From contig CAWKLF010000001.1 of the NCBI GenBank assembly GCA_963850425.1, forward strand, positions 1 to 64,000: DNA of 64,000 nt. The letters run 5' to 3'. The position numbers and the translations under genes were made by a program. How positions within the stretch are numbered: position 1 is the stretch's first letter; the number at the start of each line of letters is the position of its first letter. This DNA comes from Gp1-AA133 sp963850425 (GTDB taxonomy: Bacteria > Acidobacteriota > Terriglobia > Terriglobales > Acidobacteriaceae). Positions 9,084 through 17,771 of this stretch are shown in pieces. The notes beneath the pieces are model-generated. The model saw only the letters and a list, made by a program, of their open reading frames with translations. It made no database searches and was not told where the DNA came from.

Positions 9084-11933
9084 ATGGGCGAAGCCAGAAT
9101 TCCGGTCTCCACATACCGGCTCCAGTTCAACCAGCAGTTGCGTTTTAATGACGTCAAGGCCCTGGTGCCCTACTTGCACGAGCTTGGAATTACTGATGTC
9201 TATGCTTCCCCTCTGCTGCAGGCCAGGCGAGGCAGCTCACATGGGTACGACGTTGCTGATCCATCCCACCTCAACCCCGAGCTGGGAACCGATGAGGAAT
9301 TCGATGCACTAGTGGCGGAGCTGCAGCACCATGACATGGGCTTGTTGCTCGACATCGTGCCAAACCACATGGCGGCTAGCAGCGAGAATCCATGGTGGAT
9401 GGACCTGTTGGAAGATGGACCGCGATCAGCTTTTGCATCCCATTTCGATGTCGACTGGCACCCTCCCAGTCGTTTGCTCGAGAACCGTGTCCTCCTGCCA
9501 ATCTTGGGAAAGACGTATGCACAAGCACTGGAATCTCGGGAATTGCGGCTCACCTACACGCGGTACGGGTTTTTCTTGCACTATTTTGATTTCACGCTGC
9601 CCGTCGCTACTCGATCCTACAATCGTTTGCTGAGTTATCGGCAAGATCGCTTAGAGAGGGTTATCGGAGCAAACGCTCCCACCTGGCAGGAATTTCAGGG
9701 AATCCAGGCGGCGATCGGTCAAATTCCCTCTCCTGGCAGCGCACCATCAGAAGCTGCGGGCGAGCGGCGGCAGCATCGTGAGGCGGTGAAGGAGCGCCTC
9801 TGGCAGCTCTACACTTCTTTCGAAGAGGTTCGGCGTTTCGTGGACGGCAATGTTCGACTCTTCAATGGAAGAAAAGGAGTACCAGCATCCTTCCTCCTGT
9901 TAGATCAACTGCTGTCGGACCAGGCGTATGCTTTGGCATTTTGGCGAACTGCGAATCAGGAAATCAACTACCGTCGTTTCTTTACGATCAACGACCTGGT
10001 CGGTCTCCGAGTAGAAGATCCCATGACTTTCGAGGCAGTCCATGCCATCGCGTTACGCCTGGCAAGCAAAGGAATGGTGACCGGACTGCGCGTGGATCAC
10101 ATTGATGGGCTGCGTGATCCTCTTGGATATCTTCGGAGACTTCAACAGAGAGTTCATCCAGAAGCAGGCTCGCGCGGCAAAGATCTGTACCTGGTAGTCG
10201 AGAAAATTCTTTCTCCGGGAGAGAATCTGCCAACCGAATGGCCGGTTCACGGAACGACCGGATATGACTTCCTTAATGTTGTAAACGGTATTTTTGTCGA
10301 CGCATCCAGATTACCCGAGCTTGAAAATATCTATTCCGATTTCATAAATGAGCGAATTCGTTTCTCGGATCTGGCCTACAAGAAAAAGAAGCAGGTCATG
10401 GACAGCCTGTTAGCGGTCGAGATGCGAACACTGGGCCGCTACCTGGGAGTGCTCGCGGCGAACGATCGCTACGCCCGGGAACTAACCCGCCAAGAGTTAA
10501 CCCGCGCGCTGGTCGAAGTTACGGCTTGTCTGGAGCCTTACAGAACGTATATTCGTGGCTTCGAGATCAAACCTCAAGAGAAAGCTCCCATTGAAAAAGC
10601 CCTAAGGGAAGCGCAATTAAGAAATCCGAATACCGATCCAGCCTGTTTCCGGTTCGTGCGTCAGGTGCTTCTCCTTTTGCCAGGTCCGCACCTGCTTCCA
10701 GAGCAGCGGGAATCCCGATTGGCCTTCGTTATGGCATGGCAGCAGTTCACCGGCCCCATCACTGCAAAAGGGGTCGAGGACTCAGCACTCTATGTCTACA
10801 ATCGCCTGATCTCATTAAACGAGGTGGGATCTTCTCCCCAAGGCGGGGATCTGTCCTTAGGAGGCTTTCACGCTTTCATGCAGCGGCGTCACCAGAAGTG
10901 GCCCTTTGGGATGAATGCCACCATGACTCACGACGCCAAGCGTGCGGAAGATATGCGCGCGAGAATCAGCGTGCTTTCGGAGTTGCCGGCCGAATGGGCT
11001 CAGTGCCTCGAAAACTGGAGTCACTGGAACGAATCAATGGGCCGCCAAGTTCGCGGAGTGCGGGCTCCCGAGCGAAACGAAGAGATACTCCTCTACCAGA
11101 CGCTGATTGGCACGTGGCCAATTACGGAGAAGGTGTGTGCCTGCTACATACGGCGAATTCAAGATTTTATGGTTAAGGCTGTGCGCGAGGCAATGGTCCA
11201 CACGCGTTGGACCGTGCCCAACCTGGAGCATGAGCAGGCGCTCGTAAATTTTGTGGGAGAGGTTCTCAAAGATAAACCTGATAACAGATTCCTTCAGGAC
11301 ATTGCCCGCTTCGCAAGTAAGGTTGCATATCACGGAGCTTTGAACAGCCTCTCGCAACTCACCATCAAACTCGCGTCCCCTGGCGTGGCCGATTTCTATC
11401 AGGGAACCGAAGTATGGGATCTCCGTCTCGTTGACCCCGATAACCGGAAGCCTGTCGACTTCGCGGGTTTGGAAGCGCTACTTTCGGCTCAAGCTGAAAG
11501 CACCTTATCTTTAGGGGAATTGACCCAGTCCTGGAAGGATGGAAGGGTCAAGATGTATGTCACGCAGCAGGGATTGCGTTTTCGTCAGAGCCAGGGAGCA
11601 TTGTTCCTGAAAGGCGGATACGTTCCTCTGGAGGCGATCGGACCACAGAGTGATTGCGTCGTTGCGTTTGCCCGAAGGTATCGGGGAGATTGGGCGATAG
11701 CGATTGCTCCCCGTTTTACCGTTCGCCTTGCCGAGGAATCGACAGAATTCCTGAGTGTGCAGGGATGGAAAGACACCCGGATTTTGCTGCCAAAAGAAGC
11801 GCCGAGAACGTGGGTCAATCGTTTTAGCGGCGAAACCATAAATGGCAATGAGGCCGGGGAGCTTTGTCTACATCAGGTGCTCGAGAATTTCCCGGTCGCT
11901 TTGCTATCGAATGAGACGGAATTGGTCACCTAA
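9084..11933 (+). CDS. treY: Malto-oligosyltrehalose synthase
   Basis: GH13 enzyme of 949 residues that turns the reducing-end maltose unit of maltodextrins into an alpha,alpha-1,1 trehalosyl end. It begins MGEARIPVSTYRLQFNQQLR and shows the typical YASPLLQARRGSSHGYDV, LLLDIVPNHMA, VTGLRVDHIDGLRDPLGYL (catalytic region), YLVVEKILSPGENLP, GTTGYDFLN and, near the C-terminus, KLASPGVADFYQGTEVWD. The ATG at 9084 matches the family start; a longer reading overlapping treZ is not supported. It is transcribed with treZ (20-base gap). Its substrate would be glycogen or maltodextrin; no debranching enzyme or glycogen gene is in the window. Confidence 0.95.
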   Translation: MGEARIPVSTYRLQFNQQLRFNDVKALVPYLHELGITDVYASPLLQARRGSSHGYDVADPSHLNPELGTDEEFDALVAELQHHDMGLLLDIVPNHMAASSENPWWMDLLEDGPRSAFASHFDVDWHPPSRLLENRVLLPILGKTYAQALESRELRLTYTRYGFFLHYFDFTLPVATRSYNRLLSYRQDRLERVIGANAPTWQEFQGIQAAIGQIPSPGSAPSEAAGERRQHREAVKERLWQLYTSFEEVRRFVDGNVRLFNGRKGVPASFLLLDQLLSDQAYALAFWRTANQEINYRRFFTINDLVGLRVEDPMTFEAVHAIALRLASKGMVTGLRVDHIDGLRDPLGYLRRLQQRVHPEAGSRGKDLYLVVEKILSPGENLPTEWPVHGTTGYDFLNVVNGIFVDASRLPELENIYSDFINERIRFSDLAYKKKKQVMDSLLAVEMRTLGRYLGVLAANDRYARELTRQELTRALVEVTACLEPYRTYIRGFEIKPQEKAPIEKALREAQLRNPNTDPACFRFVRQVLLLLPGPHLLPEQRESRLAFVMAWQQFTGPITAKGVEDSALYVYNRLISLNEVGSSPQGGDLSLGGFHAFMQRRHQKWPFGMNATMTHDAKRAEDMRARISVLSELPAEWAQCLENWSHWNESMGRQVRGVRAPERNEEILLYQTLIGTWPITEKVCACYIRRIQDFMVKAVREAMVHTRWTVPNLEHEQALVNFVGEVLKDKPDNRFLQDIARFASKVAYHGALNSLSQLTIKLASPGVADFYQGTEVWDLRLVDPDNRKPVDFAGLEALLSAQAESTLSLGELTQSWKDGRVKMYVTQQGLRFRQSQGALFLKGGYVPLEAIGPQSDCVVAFARRYRGDWAIAIAPRFTVRLAEESTEFLSVQGWKDTRILLPKEAPRTWVNRFSGETINGNEAGELCLHQVLENFPVALLSNETELVT

Positions 11934-12107
11934 GCCACATAGCGACGTCGGGCCGGTTCGCGTAAGCATTGCCACTATTGGCTCCCTTGTTAAATGACAT
12001 GGCTTTTGAGAGCTGGCCTTAGGGAAGCCTACTAGACAATCTGTATGGACACGATCTTCCAGAGGGCAGAGAATTCTTGCAAAGCAAACCTCCCATGAAG
12101 GCATGAC

Positions 12108-12440
12108 ATGCGTAGCACATTCTGTGGAACACTGACCCTGATAGTTCTTTGGAGCTGCATTTGCGTCTCCCAAACGGCATCGCCCGCCCAACCACGTTCC
12201 GATAGCTCTACCCGCTCACAAGCCAGAATGAGCCCCTTGGTAGCGCGGTCGGAAATGCAACGTCCCAAGCCGTTGCCAACCGTACGGCCTTTACGGTTTC
12301 AGGAAATTCCCGTCAACGCTCAGGGATTGAGGTCCGAAGACAAAGCTACGGCTCCTGATAACATGAACGTCCAGATACTTGAACAGGTTGAAAGTGAACA
12401 ATCGACTGCCTCGCCATTGGCGGTAAACGAAGGCCGTTGA
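12108..12440 (+). CDS. Small putative secreted protein
   Basis: A 110-residue protein with a signal-peptide-like start (MRSTFCGTLTLIVLWSCICV followed by SQTASPAQ) and a polar, Pro/Ser/Arg-rich remainder with no recognised domain. GAAGG lies about 8 bases before the ATG. It stands alone between treY and a minus-strand small gene. It may be a periplasmic or exported low-complexity protein. Codon composition is ordinary for the region. No family recognised. Confidence 0.45.
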   Translation: MRSTFCGTLTLIVLWSCICVSQTASPAQPRSDSSTRSQARMSPLVARSEMQRPKPLPTVRPLRFQEIPVNAQGLRSEDKATAPDNMNVQILEQVESEQSTASPLAVNEGR

Positions 12441-12464
12441 AGGCTGGCGCATTCGGCATGAATA

Positions 12465-12704
12465 CTACTCTTTGGGTGAGGTCTCCCGCGGGTCGGCTTC
12501 GATCTTAACTTCCACATGCGCGCCCTTCTTGAGGGTGACCTCGTGGCCATTCCCGTCGACCAGGGCGTTTTCAATGCGGATTTCTTTGTACAAATCATCG
12601 GCCCCCTGAACTGCGATTTCTGCCTTCTCAGGCTGCCCGCTGTAAGCGGATTTAATTATCTTCTGAACCGTCCCTGGTCGTGTCGTGCTCGCTTTTCTGG
12701 TCAT
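12465..12704 (-). CDS. Small hypothetical protein, 79 aa
   Basis: The ATG at 12704 is preferred over an ATG six bases earlier because AGGAG sits 6 bases upstream of it. The product starts MTRKASTTRPGTVQKIIKS and continues through a mixed beta-rich segment (KAEIAVQGADDLYKEIRI, ENALVDGNGHEVTLKKGAHV, EVKIEADP). It is charged, has no membrane segment and may be a small stress-related protein of the kind common near orphan regulators. I do not recognise a named family. It ends close to the 3' end of the convergent small secreted-protein gene. Confidence 0.65.
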   Translation of the reverse strand: MTRKASTTRPGTVQKIIKSAYSGQPEKAEIAVQGADDLYKEIRIENALVDGNGHEVTLKKGAHVEVKIEADPRETSPKE

Positions 12705-12989
12705 GACCATCTCCTGGATCCTATTCGACTCCCGATCCCTCACCGCCGGACAAAGCAAGCCCGTCATCGAAAATAACTCATTATTTTGTGTGTGAGAGAT
12801 CAGCTCCGAACATAGGGTTCAAACTCCCCTTCTTCAATACAGTAAAACCCCTAGGTATCATTTGGGGGGGGTAAACCGCCCTGACGGCCAGAGCAGACGA
12901 GGACAAATCGTTGTAACTGAGCCTGATGGTGACCCTTACAGCCTCCACCTGATTGCAAGCGTTTTCTCGGCATACCACGATAAACAACT

Positions 12990-13361
12990 GTGGCGAAAAG
13001 GATCATGGTCGTCGACGATAACCCCGCCATCCGCCGGGTCTTGCGCAATATTCTCGAATTTACCGATGGTTGGGTGGTCTGCGGAGAGGCAGTAGACGGT
13101 CGCGACGGCGTCGAAAAAGCGAAGCTGCTAAAGCCAGATCTGATTGTGTTGGATGTCTCCATGCCCGTGATGAATGGCTTGGAAGCGGCCCGCATCCTTC
13201 ATCAAATCATGCCTGCAGTGCCCGTGATTCTCTGTTCGCTGCACACAAACCGACTCCTGGAGATGGAAGCTAGAGGCGCAGGCGTGACAGCGGTGTTTTC
13301 GAAAGCTGAAAATATGCAGGCGTTGATCACTAAAGCCCGCGAACTTCTCCACACTGCTTGA
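12990..13361 (+). CDS. Stand-alone receiver-domain response regulator
   Basis: CheY-like single receiver of 123 residues. It has the acidic pair (KRIMVVDDNPAIRRVLRNIL), the phospho-acceptor Asp in PDLIVLDVSMPVMNGLEAAR, the switch Ser in VPVILCSLHTN and the conserved Lys in AVFSKAENM. No output domain is present, so it must act through a partner protein. The GTG at 12990 gives the usual M-x-KRIMVVDD start; an ATG at 13005 is possible but would remove part of beta-1. It resembles the receiver at 14324-14713, which suggests duplication. No histidine kinase adjoins it. Confidence 0.85.
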   Translation: MAKRIMVVDDNPAIRRVLRNILEFTDGWVVCGEAVDGRDGVEKAKLLKPDLIVLDVSMPVMNGLEAARILHQIMPAVPVILCSLHTNRLLEMEARGAGVTAVFSKAENMQALITKARELLHTA

Positions 13362-13366
13362 GCGTT

Positions 13367-13615
13367 TCAATCTCGCCAATCGGGAAACTTCAATACATCC
13401 CGCTTCAAAATCAGCAGCGTGTTAGAGGCATCGTGAAGAGCGTTCCGTTCCTCAGTTGCTGCGGCTGTCTGGCCTAGAGCTTGCAGCCGATTAAAGACAG
13501 CGGATTCAGCTTCGGTTATCTTGGCTCGCAGCTTGTCCACATCCACTTCAAGTACCGCCTCGTGAACAATGGCCTGCCATTCAAATTTGTTCGAAGGGGG
13601 CGCCGGATTTTCCAC
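13367..13615 (-). CDS. Small hypothetical helical protein, 82 aa
   Basis: The GTG start is supported by AAGGAG 6 bases upstream. The product (MENPAPPSNKFEWQAIVHEA, then VDVDKLRAKITEAESAVFNR and DASNTLLILKRDVLKFPDW) appears almost wholly alpha-helical with heptad-like spacing of hydrophobic residues. It has no signal peptide or membrane segment. Its stop lies 5 bases from the stop of the convergent receiver gene, so the two are tail to tail. Similar short proteins with an FEWQ or W-rich start occur in acidobacteria, but I cannot give a function. Confidence 0.65.
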   Translation of the reverse strand: MENPAPPSNKFEWQAIVHEAVLEVDVDKLRAKITEAESAVFNRLQALGQTAAATEERNALHDASNTLLILKRDVLKFPDWRD

Positions 13616-14035
13616 TTAAAGCTCCTTCTTGAACCGAATTAGAAACTCAATCATGGAAGGATGCGTCGAGAGACTCTTCCCTTCTTCCAGCCGTGGAAAG
13701 GGTCCTGATCAAAGTGTTTCTATCATTTTTGAATCTGCACGGGCAATAGACGACCAGCATTGCGCATGGGGGACGGGGCGAACAAGTTCGACTTCACCGG
13801 AACCGTCACGTTTGAAGTTTTTCGCGTACAGGTAAGTGGCGGTTTCCGGAGCAATCGGGTTGTTCTAGCGCAACGTTTTACCGGAACAGCTGCTGCAATT
13901 TTTTTCAGCTTGATCCAAGGTCGTCGCCAGGCGAAACAGCGCAAACTGCTGTAGATGAACTGCTTCCGGGTTCGCGTTTTTGGCAATAAACCTGCCCTAT
14001 TTTGCCAGAGTACTGAACGACCAGGATGGGCCACT
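13616..14035. other. Intergenic region of about 420 bases
   Basis: This gap holds divergent promoters for the small helical protein (minus strand) and the zinc-ribbon protein (plus strand). Short open frames occur on both strands, but none has a convincing ribosome-binding site or family-like sequence. Confidence 0.4.
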
Positions 14036-14272
14036 ATGAATATTGAACCTTGGCTCCACGCGGATCTCGTTCGCCTTAAAAAAGCTGTTTTGTGTGCCAA
14101 TTGCGAAGTCATCAGTGAGGGACTCAACGGCCACTGCGCAGCCTGTGGAAGTGAAGCACTCTTGCGACTGAATCAGTTGCTGGGGGGCACCGCGGAATCT
14201 GAACTCACTTTCGACATTGCCACTTCGGGCAAAGAAATCACCCCGGAAAAATATCTGACGTTCGCAGCCTAG
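14036..14272 (+). CDS. Small zinc-ribbon protein, 78 aa
   Basis: The product begins MNIEPWLHADLVRLKKAVLC and contains two Cys pairs, CANC and CAAC, 14 residues apart in VLCANCEVISEGLNGHCAAC. The four Cys could bind one zinc ion as a rubredoxin-like or zinc-ribbon knuckle. The C-terminal half is acidic and may contact a partner. The ATG at 14036 has AGGA about 9 bases upstream; a longer in-frame reading from 13955 is unlikely because its N-terminus is not family-like. The gene lies between two orphan receivers. Possible role in RNA polymerase or regulator binding is only an inference. Confidence 0.6.
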   Translation: MNIEPWLHADLVRLKKAVLCANCEVISEGLNGHCAACGSEALLRLNQLLGGTAESELTFDIATSGKEITPEKYLTFAA

Positions 14273-14323
14273 GTTTCAACCTTCGCAGAGTTGTTAGCCT
14301 GACTTTTCGACTGACTCCAACCG

Positions 14324-14713
14324 TCAAGCTCTCTGAAAAAAGAAACGGTTGTGGAGAATCGCTTCAACACCCTGCACAACCTCTCGCCCCCTGCTCTTGG
14401 TGATGCCTCCCCTGAATCCAACCTCCATGGCGGCTTCGACAAGTTGATCCGACATCTCTTGGACACTGATCAACAGAAGCGGAAGGCCGGGATGTAGATG
14501 CGAAATCGCCCTGGCCGCTTCAATGCCATTTTTCTGCGGCATTCCCAAGTCCAGAATTGCGAGATCGGGCGTGCTGCGTGCGACCTGTTCAACCGCATCA
14601 ACTCCGTTGACCGCCTCGCCGCAAACCTGCCAGCCCGGCTGGGCTTCCAACAAACGGCGGAACAGTCCTCGGATCGCAGGGTCGTCATCCGCAATCAAGA
14701 TTCTAATGGGCAT
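14324..14713 (-). CDS. Stand-alone receiver-domain response regulator
   Basis: A 129-residue CheY-like receiver: acidic pair in IRILIADDDPAIRGLFRRLL, phospho-acceptor Asp in PDLAILDLGMPQKNGIEAAR, switch Ser in LPLLLISVQEM and conserved Lys in RGGITKSRGREV. There is no output domain. The pattern W-x-VCGEA-x-(D/N)G is shared with the receiver at 12990-13361, pointing to a common origin. The ATG at 14713 follows GGGG about 5 bases upstream. No kinase adjoins it. Confidence 0.85.
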   Translation of the reverse strand: MPIRILIADDDPAIRGLFRRLLEAQPGWQVCGEAVNGVDAVEQVARSTPDLAILDLGMPQKNGIEAARAISHLHPGLPLLLISVQEMSDQLVEAAMEVGFRGGITKSRGREVVQGVEAILHNRFFFQRA

Positions 14714-15430
14714 GTGTACCCCAAATTCTGAGCCGATTATCGATTGATTATCAGCCCGTCATTGCACTTTCAATACGGAGCTTCCCCTAGGGGAATGTCC
14801 AGTGTTACGTAACTTACTGGCCAGCCGGTTCGCACTCACGTCTCTAACGGCGTCCGACGGCGCAGCGAAGATTTGGAAGGATTTAATTTCCCATCAGAGA
14901 TCGTGGTGGGCAACTCTGCCGGTGGCCGCACGTCTTCACGACTGGAAGAGGTTTTGTTGTTCGCCCTAGCTGGCGTAATCTGTATTCGCGACATCCAATG
15001 ATTCCACCACTGCATAAACTCTTTGTTTCCTTTGACCAGGCGCATACTTTGAAACCCCGTTCGGAATCTGCACTTTAAGGATTCGTCTCCCTGTAACCCA
15101 TACGACGGAGACCTCAGTTCGAGCCAGCGCGCACTGTACGGGTTTCCATCATCGCGATACCGCTTCAACAAACCCTCGCAGCACCGGTTCCTCGCTACAC
15201 CCGCTATCTTCCCGCCCGCGCAGTTGGCCGAAAAAAGTCGAATTCAATGCTGAAGGCGCGGCGCTCGGAAGCGTGGGGAGATTGCGTTCGCGCTCGTGGT
15301 CTGGAAACTTATGCCAGCACATTCCGCGTGGCTGGTTCTACCTTGTGCGACCTTCAGCTGGGTGTTGGTGGCCGCCCGTTCTTTGGAGAGTCAGAGTGAT
15401 GTTTACTCCGCGCCAAGAGCTGGAACGTCT
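14714..15430. other. Intergenic region of about 700 bases with one doubtful frame
   Basis: Between a receiver gene and the amine oxidase lies about 700 bases with no clear gene. The receiver's promoter must be here. One minus-strand frame at 14836-15171 is listed separately as doubtful. No tRNA, strong hairpin or mobile element remnant was seen. Confidence 0.4.
14836..15171 (-). CDS. Doubtful small hypothetical protein, 111 aa
   Basis: A TTG-initiated frame (RYRDDGNPYSARWLELRSPS, then QWWNHWMSRIQITP and a Ser/Arg-rich tail). The start has only a weak GAGGG upstream. The Trp-rich middle is unusual for a random frame, but composition and lack of a recognisable family leave it doubtful. It would be transcribed away from nothing obvious, downstream of the amine oxidase gene on the same strand. 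Confidence 0.25.
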   Translation of the reverse strand: MLKRYRDDGNPYSARWLELRSPSYGLQGDESLKCRFRTGFQSMRLVKGNKEFMQWWNHWMSRIQITPARANNKTSSSREDVRPPAELPTTISDGKLNPSKSSLRRRTPLET

Positions 15431-16780
15431 TTACCGGCGGCGACTCAGGATCTCCCTGGCAGCCCGATAACCGCTGGCCATCGCTCCATGGACGGTCCCG
15501 TTGCTTCCCGGTGACGCGGTGGCCTCGCCCGCAAAAAACAGGGTGCCATCGACTGGCTTCGCCAATACTTCTTGAGCGCCATCTGCACCCACCATTCCGT
15601 AGCTGTAAGCCCCGCGAGAATATGGATCGCACTGCCAATCGTGATAGTAAGCGCCTTCCAGGTACTCTTCGAGACTGGACAGGCTGATTGCAAGCAATTC
15701 GCTCAGAGTCTTCAACCCACGATCCACTACGAAAGAACGATCTTTGCCCGACAGCCGCTCGGCACACTCGAAGGGCGCCCAGCCGACAATCACAGGCTCA
15801 TGGGCGGGCATCGTGGTCCACCACGTCGGGAACCATTCGTCATCGGAGAATAGAAAACTCATGTCAGACAGATTTTGTCCACGAGCCTCTGGAGGGGCAA
15901 TCGAATCCCAGAAGCGATTGCGAAATCGCAACACCAGCCGGATTACCCTTCCCATCTCCAGCTTACTCATCGCGGCGAATTTTTCTGGAGGCAGCGCGGG
16001 ACTGAACTGTATTGCCCCTTTCTGGCCAACGGGCAGCCTCAGGATCGAAAGCGGAACGGAGACGACTACCTGTTGCGCGCGATATGTCGAAGAACCATCT
16101 TCAGTGGAAATCGCGGCGCCGGACGGACTCCAGGAAATGGCATTGATTGCGGCTCCAGTGCTTACCGAAACGTTGCTGGACTGTAGACGGGAACGGAAGA
16201 TTTGAATCAGGTCTTCGTAACCATTGGCCGCTCGAAATGCGCGGTGACCCTCCATCATCTCCTCTTCTCGCATCCCTTTGACGAGCCAATGAACGCCAAC
16301 CCGTTCGGGATCCGCCGCGTTGAAGCCCGTAACATAAGCCAGTGCCCGTTTTTTTGCTTCTTGTTCTCGCGCATCTCCCGGTTGATGACAGCAATGCTCG
16401 AGAAAACTCCCGAACGATTGGTCCGGGACCTTGTCATCCATCAACTTGAGAATTTGAGCAACGTCGTCCGCGAAGTCGCAAGGCCGAAGATGTGCGTCAT
16501 AGCACCATGCCTGGCCTGCAACTTCAGAAATCTTGGTTTTAGCGTCTAGCAGCGGCGTCCAAATCTGTGGGGGGAAACCATGAATGAATTCGGCCCCCAT
16601 CTCGATGGGAACCGTGATCGAAGGGTCCCGAAGGGTCAGAATGCGCCCGCCAATCCTCTCTCGAGCCTCCAGAATCCGCACCGATAGCCCGGCGCGGCCC
16701 AGTTCCGCGGCAGCCGTGAGCCCGGCGGCTCCGGCCCCAATCACAACCACGTCAAATGCTTCCGAAGGCTTCTTGACCAT
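15431..16780 (-). CDS. FAD-dependent amine oxidase
   Basis: Flavin monoamine oxidase family member of about 449 residues. The Rossmann dinucleotide fold starts at once: FDVVVIGAGAAGLTAAAELG, followed by LSVRILEARERIGGRILTLR (the GG doublet motif) and EMGAEFIHG. The C-terminal FAD contact is DGTLFFAGEATASPGSNGTV followed by HGAMASGYRAAREIL. WWTTMPAHEP lies in the substrate domain. The ATG at 16780 has GGAG about 10 bases upstream; a GTG at 16819 is the alternative. The substrate (polyamine, aromatic amine or amino acid) cannot be told. It has no neighbours of the same pathway. Confidence 0.85.
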   Translation of the reverse strand: MVKKPSEAFDVVVIGAGAAGLTAAAELGRAGLSVRILEARERIGGRILTLRDPSITVPIEMGAEFIHGFPPQIWTPLLDAKTKISEVAGQAWCYDAHLRPCDFADDVAQILKLMDDKVPDQSFGSFLEHCCHQPGDAREQEAKKRALAYVTGFNAADPERVGVHWLVKGMREEEMMEGHRAFRAANGYEDLIQIFRSRLQSSNVSVSTGAAINAISWSPSGAAISTEDGSSTYRAQQVVVSVPLSILRLPVGQKGAIQFSPALPPEKFAAMSKLEMGRVIRLVLRFRNRFWDSIAPPEARGQNLSDMSFLFSDDEWFPTWWTTMPAHEPVIVGWAPFECAERLSGKDRSFVVDRGLKTLSELLAISLSSLEEYLEGAYYHDWQCDPYSRGAYSYGMVGADGAQEVLAKPVDGTLFFAGEATASPGSNGTVHGAMASGYRAAREILSRRR

Positions 16781-17054
16781 CGCAGACGCGTCTCCGAGCC
16801 TTGGGATGCTTGTGTCCACGAATTGCGCTGGGAAACGTAGCGGCCCGGCCGTAAAAAAGGTTCGAAGCGTACGACGGCTTCGGTTTGCCTACCGCCTACA
16901 GTTAAAACCTGATTCACCGGACCCGTCATACCCGTGTATAAGCATCAGGTATCGACCTGTTTTTGCGTCGGGCAGATACCGTACTTGGCACGGCCCTCTC
17001 GATGCACGGCTGCGGTGTTTAAGCTTACGGCGGTCGGCGACCCATAAGGACAAT

Positions 17055-17339
17055 ATGGACGTTAAGAAAGCATCCTCGCTCTCGCTCTCTCCCGTGGAAT
17101 GGAAGAAGGCCTTTGAAGCGGCCCTTCTGGAGCGAGATCATTCCGTTTTGCCGCGTCGCCTGAGCGCTGCTAAGAACGTCGTGATGGATCGCATAAAAGA
17201 TTGTGTGGATTCTACGTCTTTGCCTGAGCGCAGACTGTTGCTCGCCGCCCTAAACACGATTAGTGAACTGCAACGACTAGCACAGGTCGATGAGTTGCCG
17301 TCGACCGACACAATGCACGTCCTTCCAGATGTCGCGTGA
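17055..17339 (+). CDS. Small hypothetical protein, 94 aa
   Basis: The ATG at 17055 has AAGGA 4 bases upstream. The product begins MDVKKASSLSLSPVEWKKAF and continues EAALLERDHSVLPRRLSAAK and LLLAALNTISELQRLAQ; it is predicted mostly helical, soluble and charged. A shorter gene starts 16 bases after its stop, so the two form a small operon, ending at a strong terminator. Sequences of this type (short helical protein beginning with a WKKAFEAAL-like segment) seem recurrent in acidobacteria, but I know of no function. Confidence 0.65.
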   Translation: MDVKKASSLSLSPVEWKKAFEAALLERDHSVLPRRLSAAKNVVMDRIKDCVDSTSLPERRLLLAALNTISELQRLAQVDELPSTDTMHVLPDVA

Positions 17340-17355
17340 CACGGAGAGTAGGCAC

Positions 17356-17562
17356 ATGAGCACCAATCGCTTCGACAATTTCGGAGAGCTTTATCGAGCT
17401 GCTTTTGCGGAAAACAACCCCGAGATCAAGCAATCGCTGCTTGCGGACGTGCAGAGCACACTGAATCAATGGGCGGAGTGTGACTACAATACTACGGTTC
17501 GTCCGCCGACTGGGCCCAAACCTTCCCAGAAAGATTGCTCTTCGTTTTATCGTGTCGCATAA
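17356..17562 (+). CDS. Small hypothetical protein, 68 aa
   Basis: Second gene of the two-gene unit. The ATG at 17356 has GGAGAGTAGG just upstream. The product begins MSTNRFDNFGELYRAAFAEN, contains KQSLLADVQSTLNQW and ends SSFYRVA; two Cys residues are present but no known motif. It is soluble and acidic to neutral. Co-transcription with the 94-residue protein is implied by the 16-base gap. Confidence 0.6.
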   Translation: MSTNRFDNFGELYRAAFAENNPEIKQSLLADVQSTLNQWAECDYNTTVRPPTGPKPSQKDCSSFYRVA

Positions 17563-17648
17563 ACGACCGCTTTGCCTGGCTGGCCAACCCTTTAGTTAGA
17601 TCTGCACTTTTCGCTCAGCACTCTGCTGTATTGCGTGGAGGACGGAAG

Positions 17649-17771
17649 ATGTCTTATGGTTTGAACAGCGAGACGACCCATGCCCCGCGCCGGACCCAAA
17701 CCCAACTACCGGCGTGGGGCTTTTTTTCTGCGATCTTCAGAGTTGTTAAGTGGCTAATTGATCGACCCTGA
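17649..17771 (+). CDS. Possible 40-residue micropeptide read across a terminator hairpin
   Basis: The ATG is directly preceded by GGAGGACGGAAG, a very good ribosome-binding site. The frame encodes MSYGLNSETTHAPRRTQTQL followed by PAWGFFSAIFRVVKWLIDRP, the end of which looks like a short amphipathic or membrane-active helix. It contains the whole terminator hairpin at 17682-17727 and overlaps the 3' end of the convergent regulator gene. It may be a leader-type peptide or a chance frame. Confidence 0.3.
   Translation: MSYGLNSETTHAPRRTQTQLPAWGFFSAIFRVVKWLIDRP
17682..17727 (+). terminator. Strong Rho-independent terminator
   Basis: Twelve-pair stem GCCCCGCGCCGG (17682-17693) with CCGGCGTGGGGC (17709-17720), one G-U pair, a 15-base loop and seven T at 17721-17727. 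It ends plus-strand transcription from the small genes at 17055-17562. Confidence 0.85.

Noticed and set aside
15273..15470. Short plus-strand frame near the end of the amine oxidase gene
   Set aside because: No ribosome-binding site, Arg/Trp-rich composition, and overlap with the 3' end of a clear gene.
16981..17005. TGGCAC-like sequence resembling a sigma-54 promoter before the small gene at 17055
   Set aside because: The -12 TTGC element is missing at the right distance.
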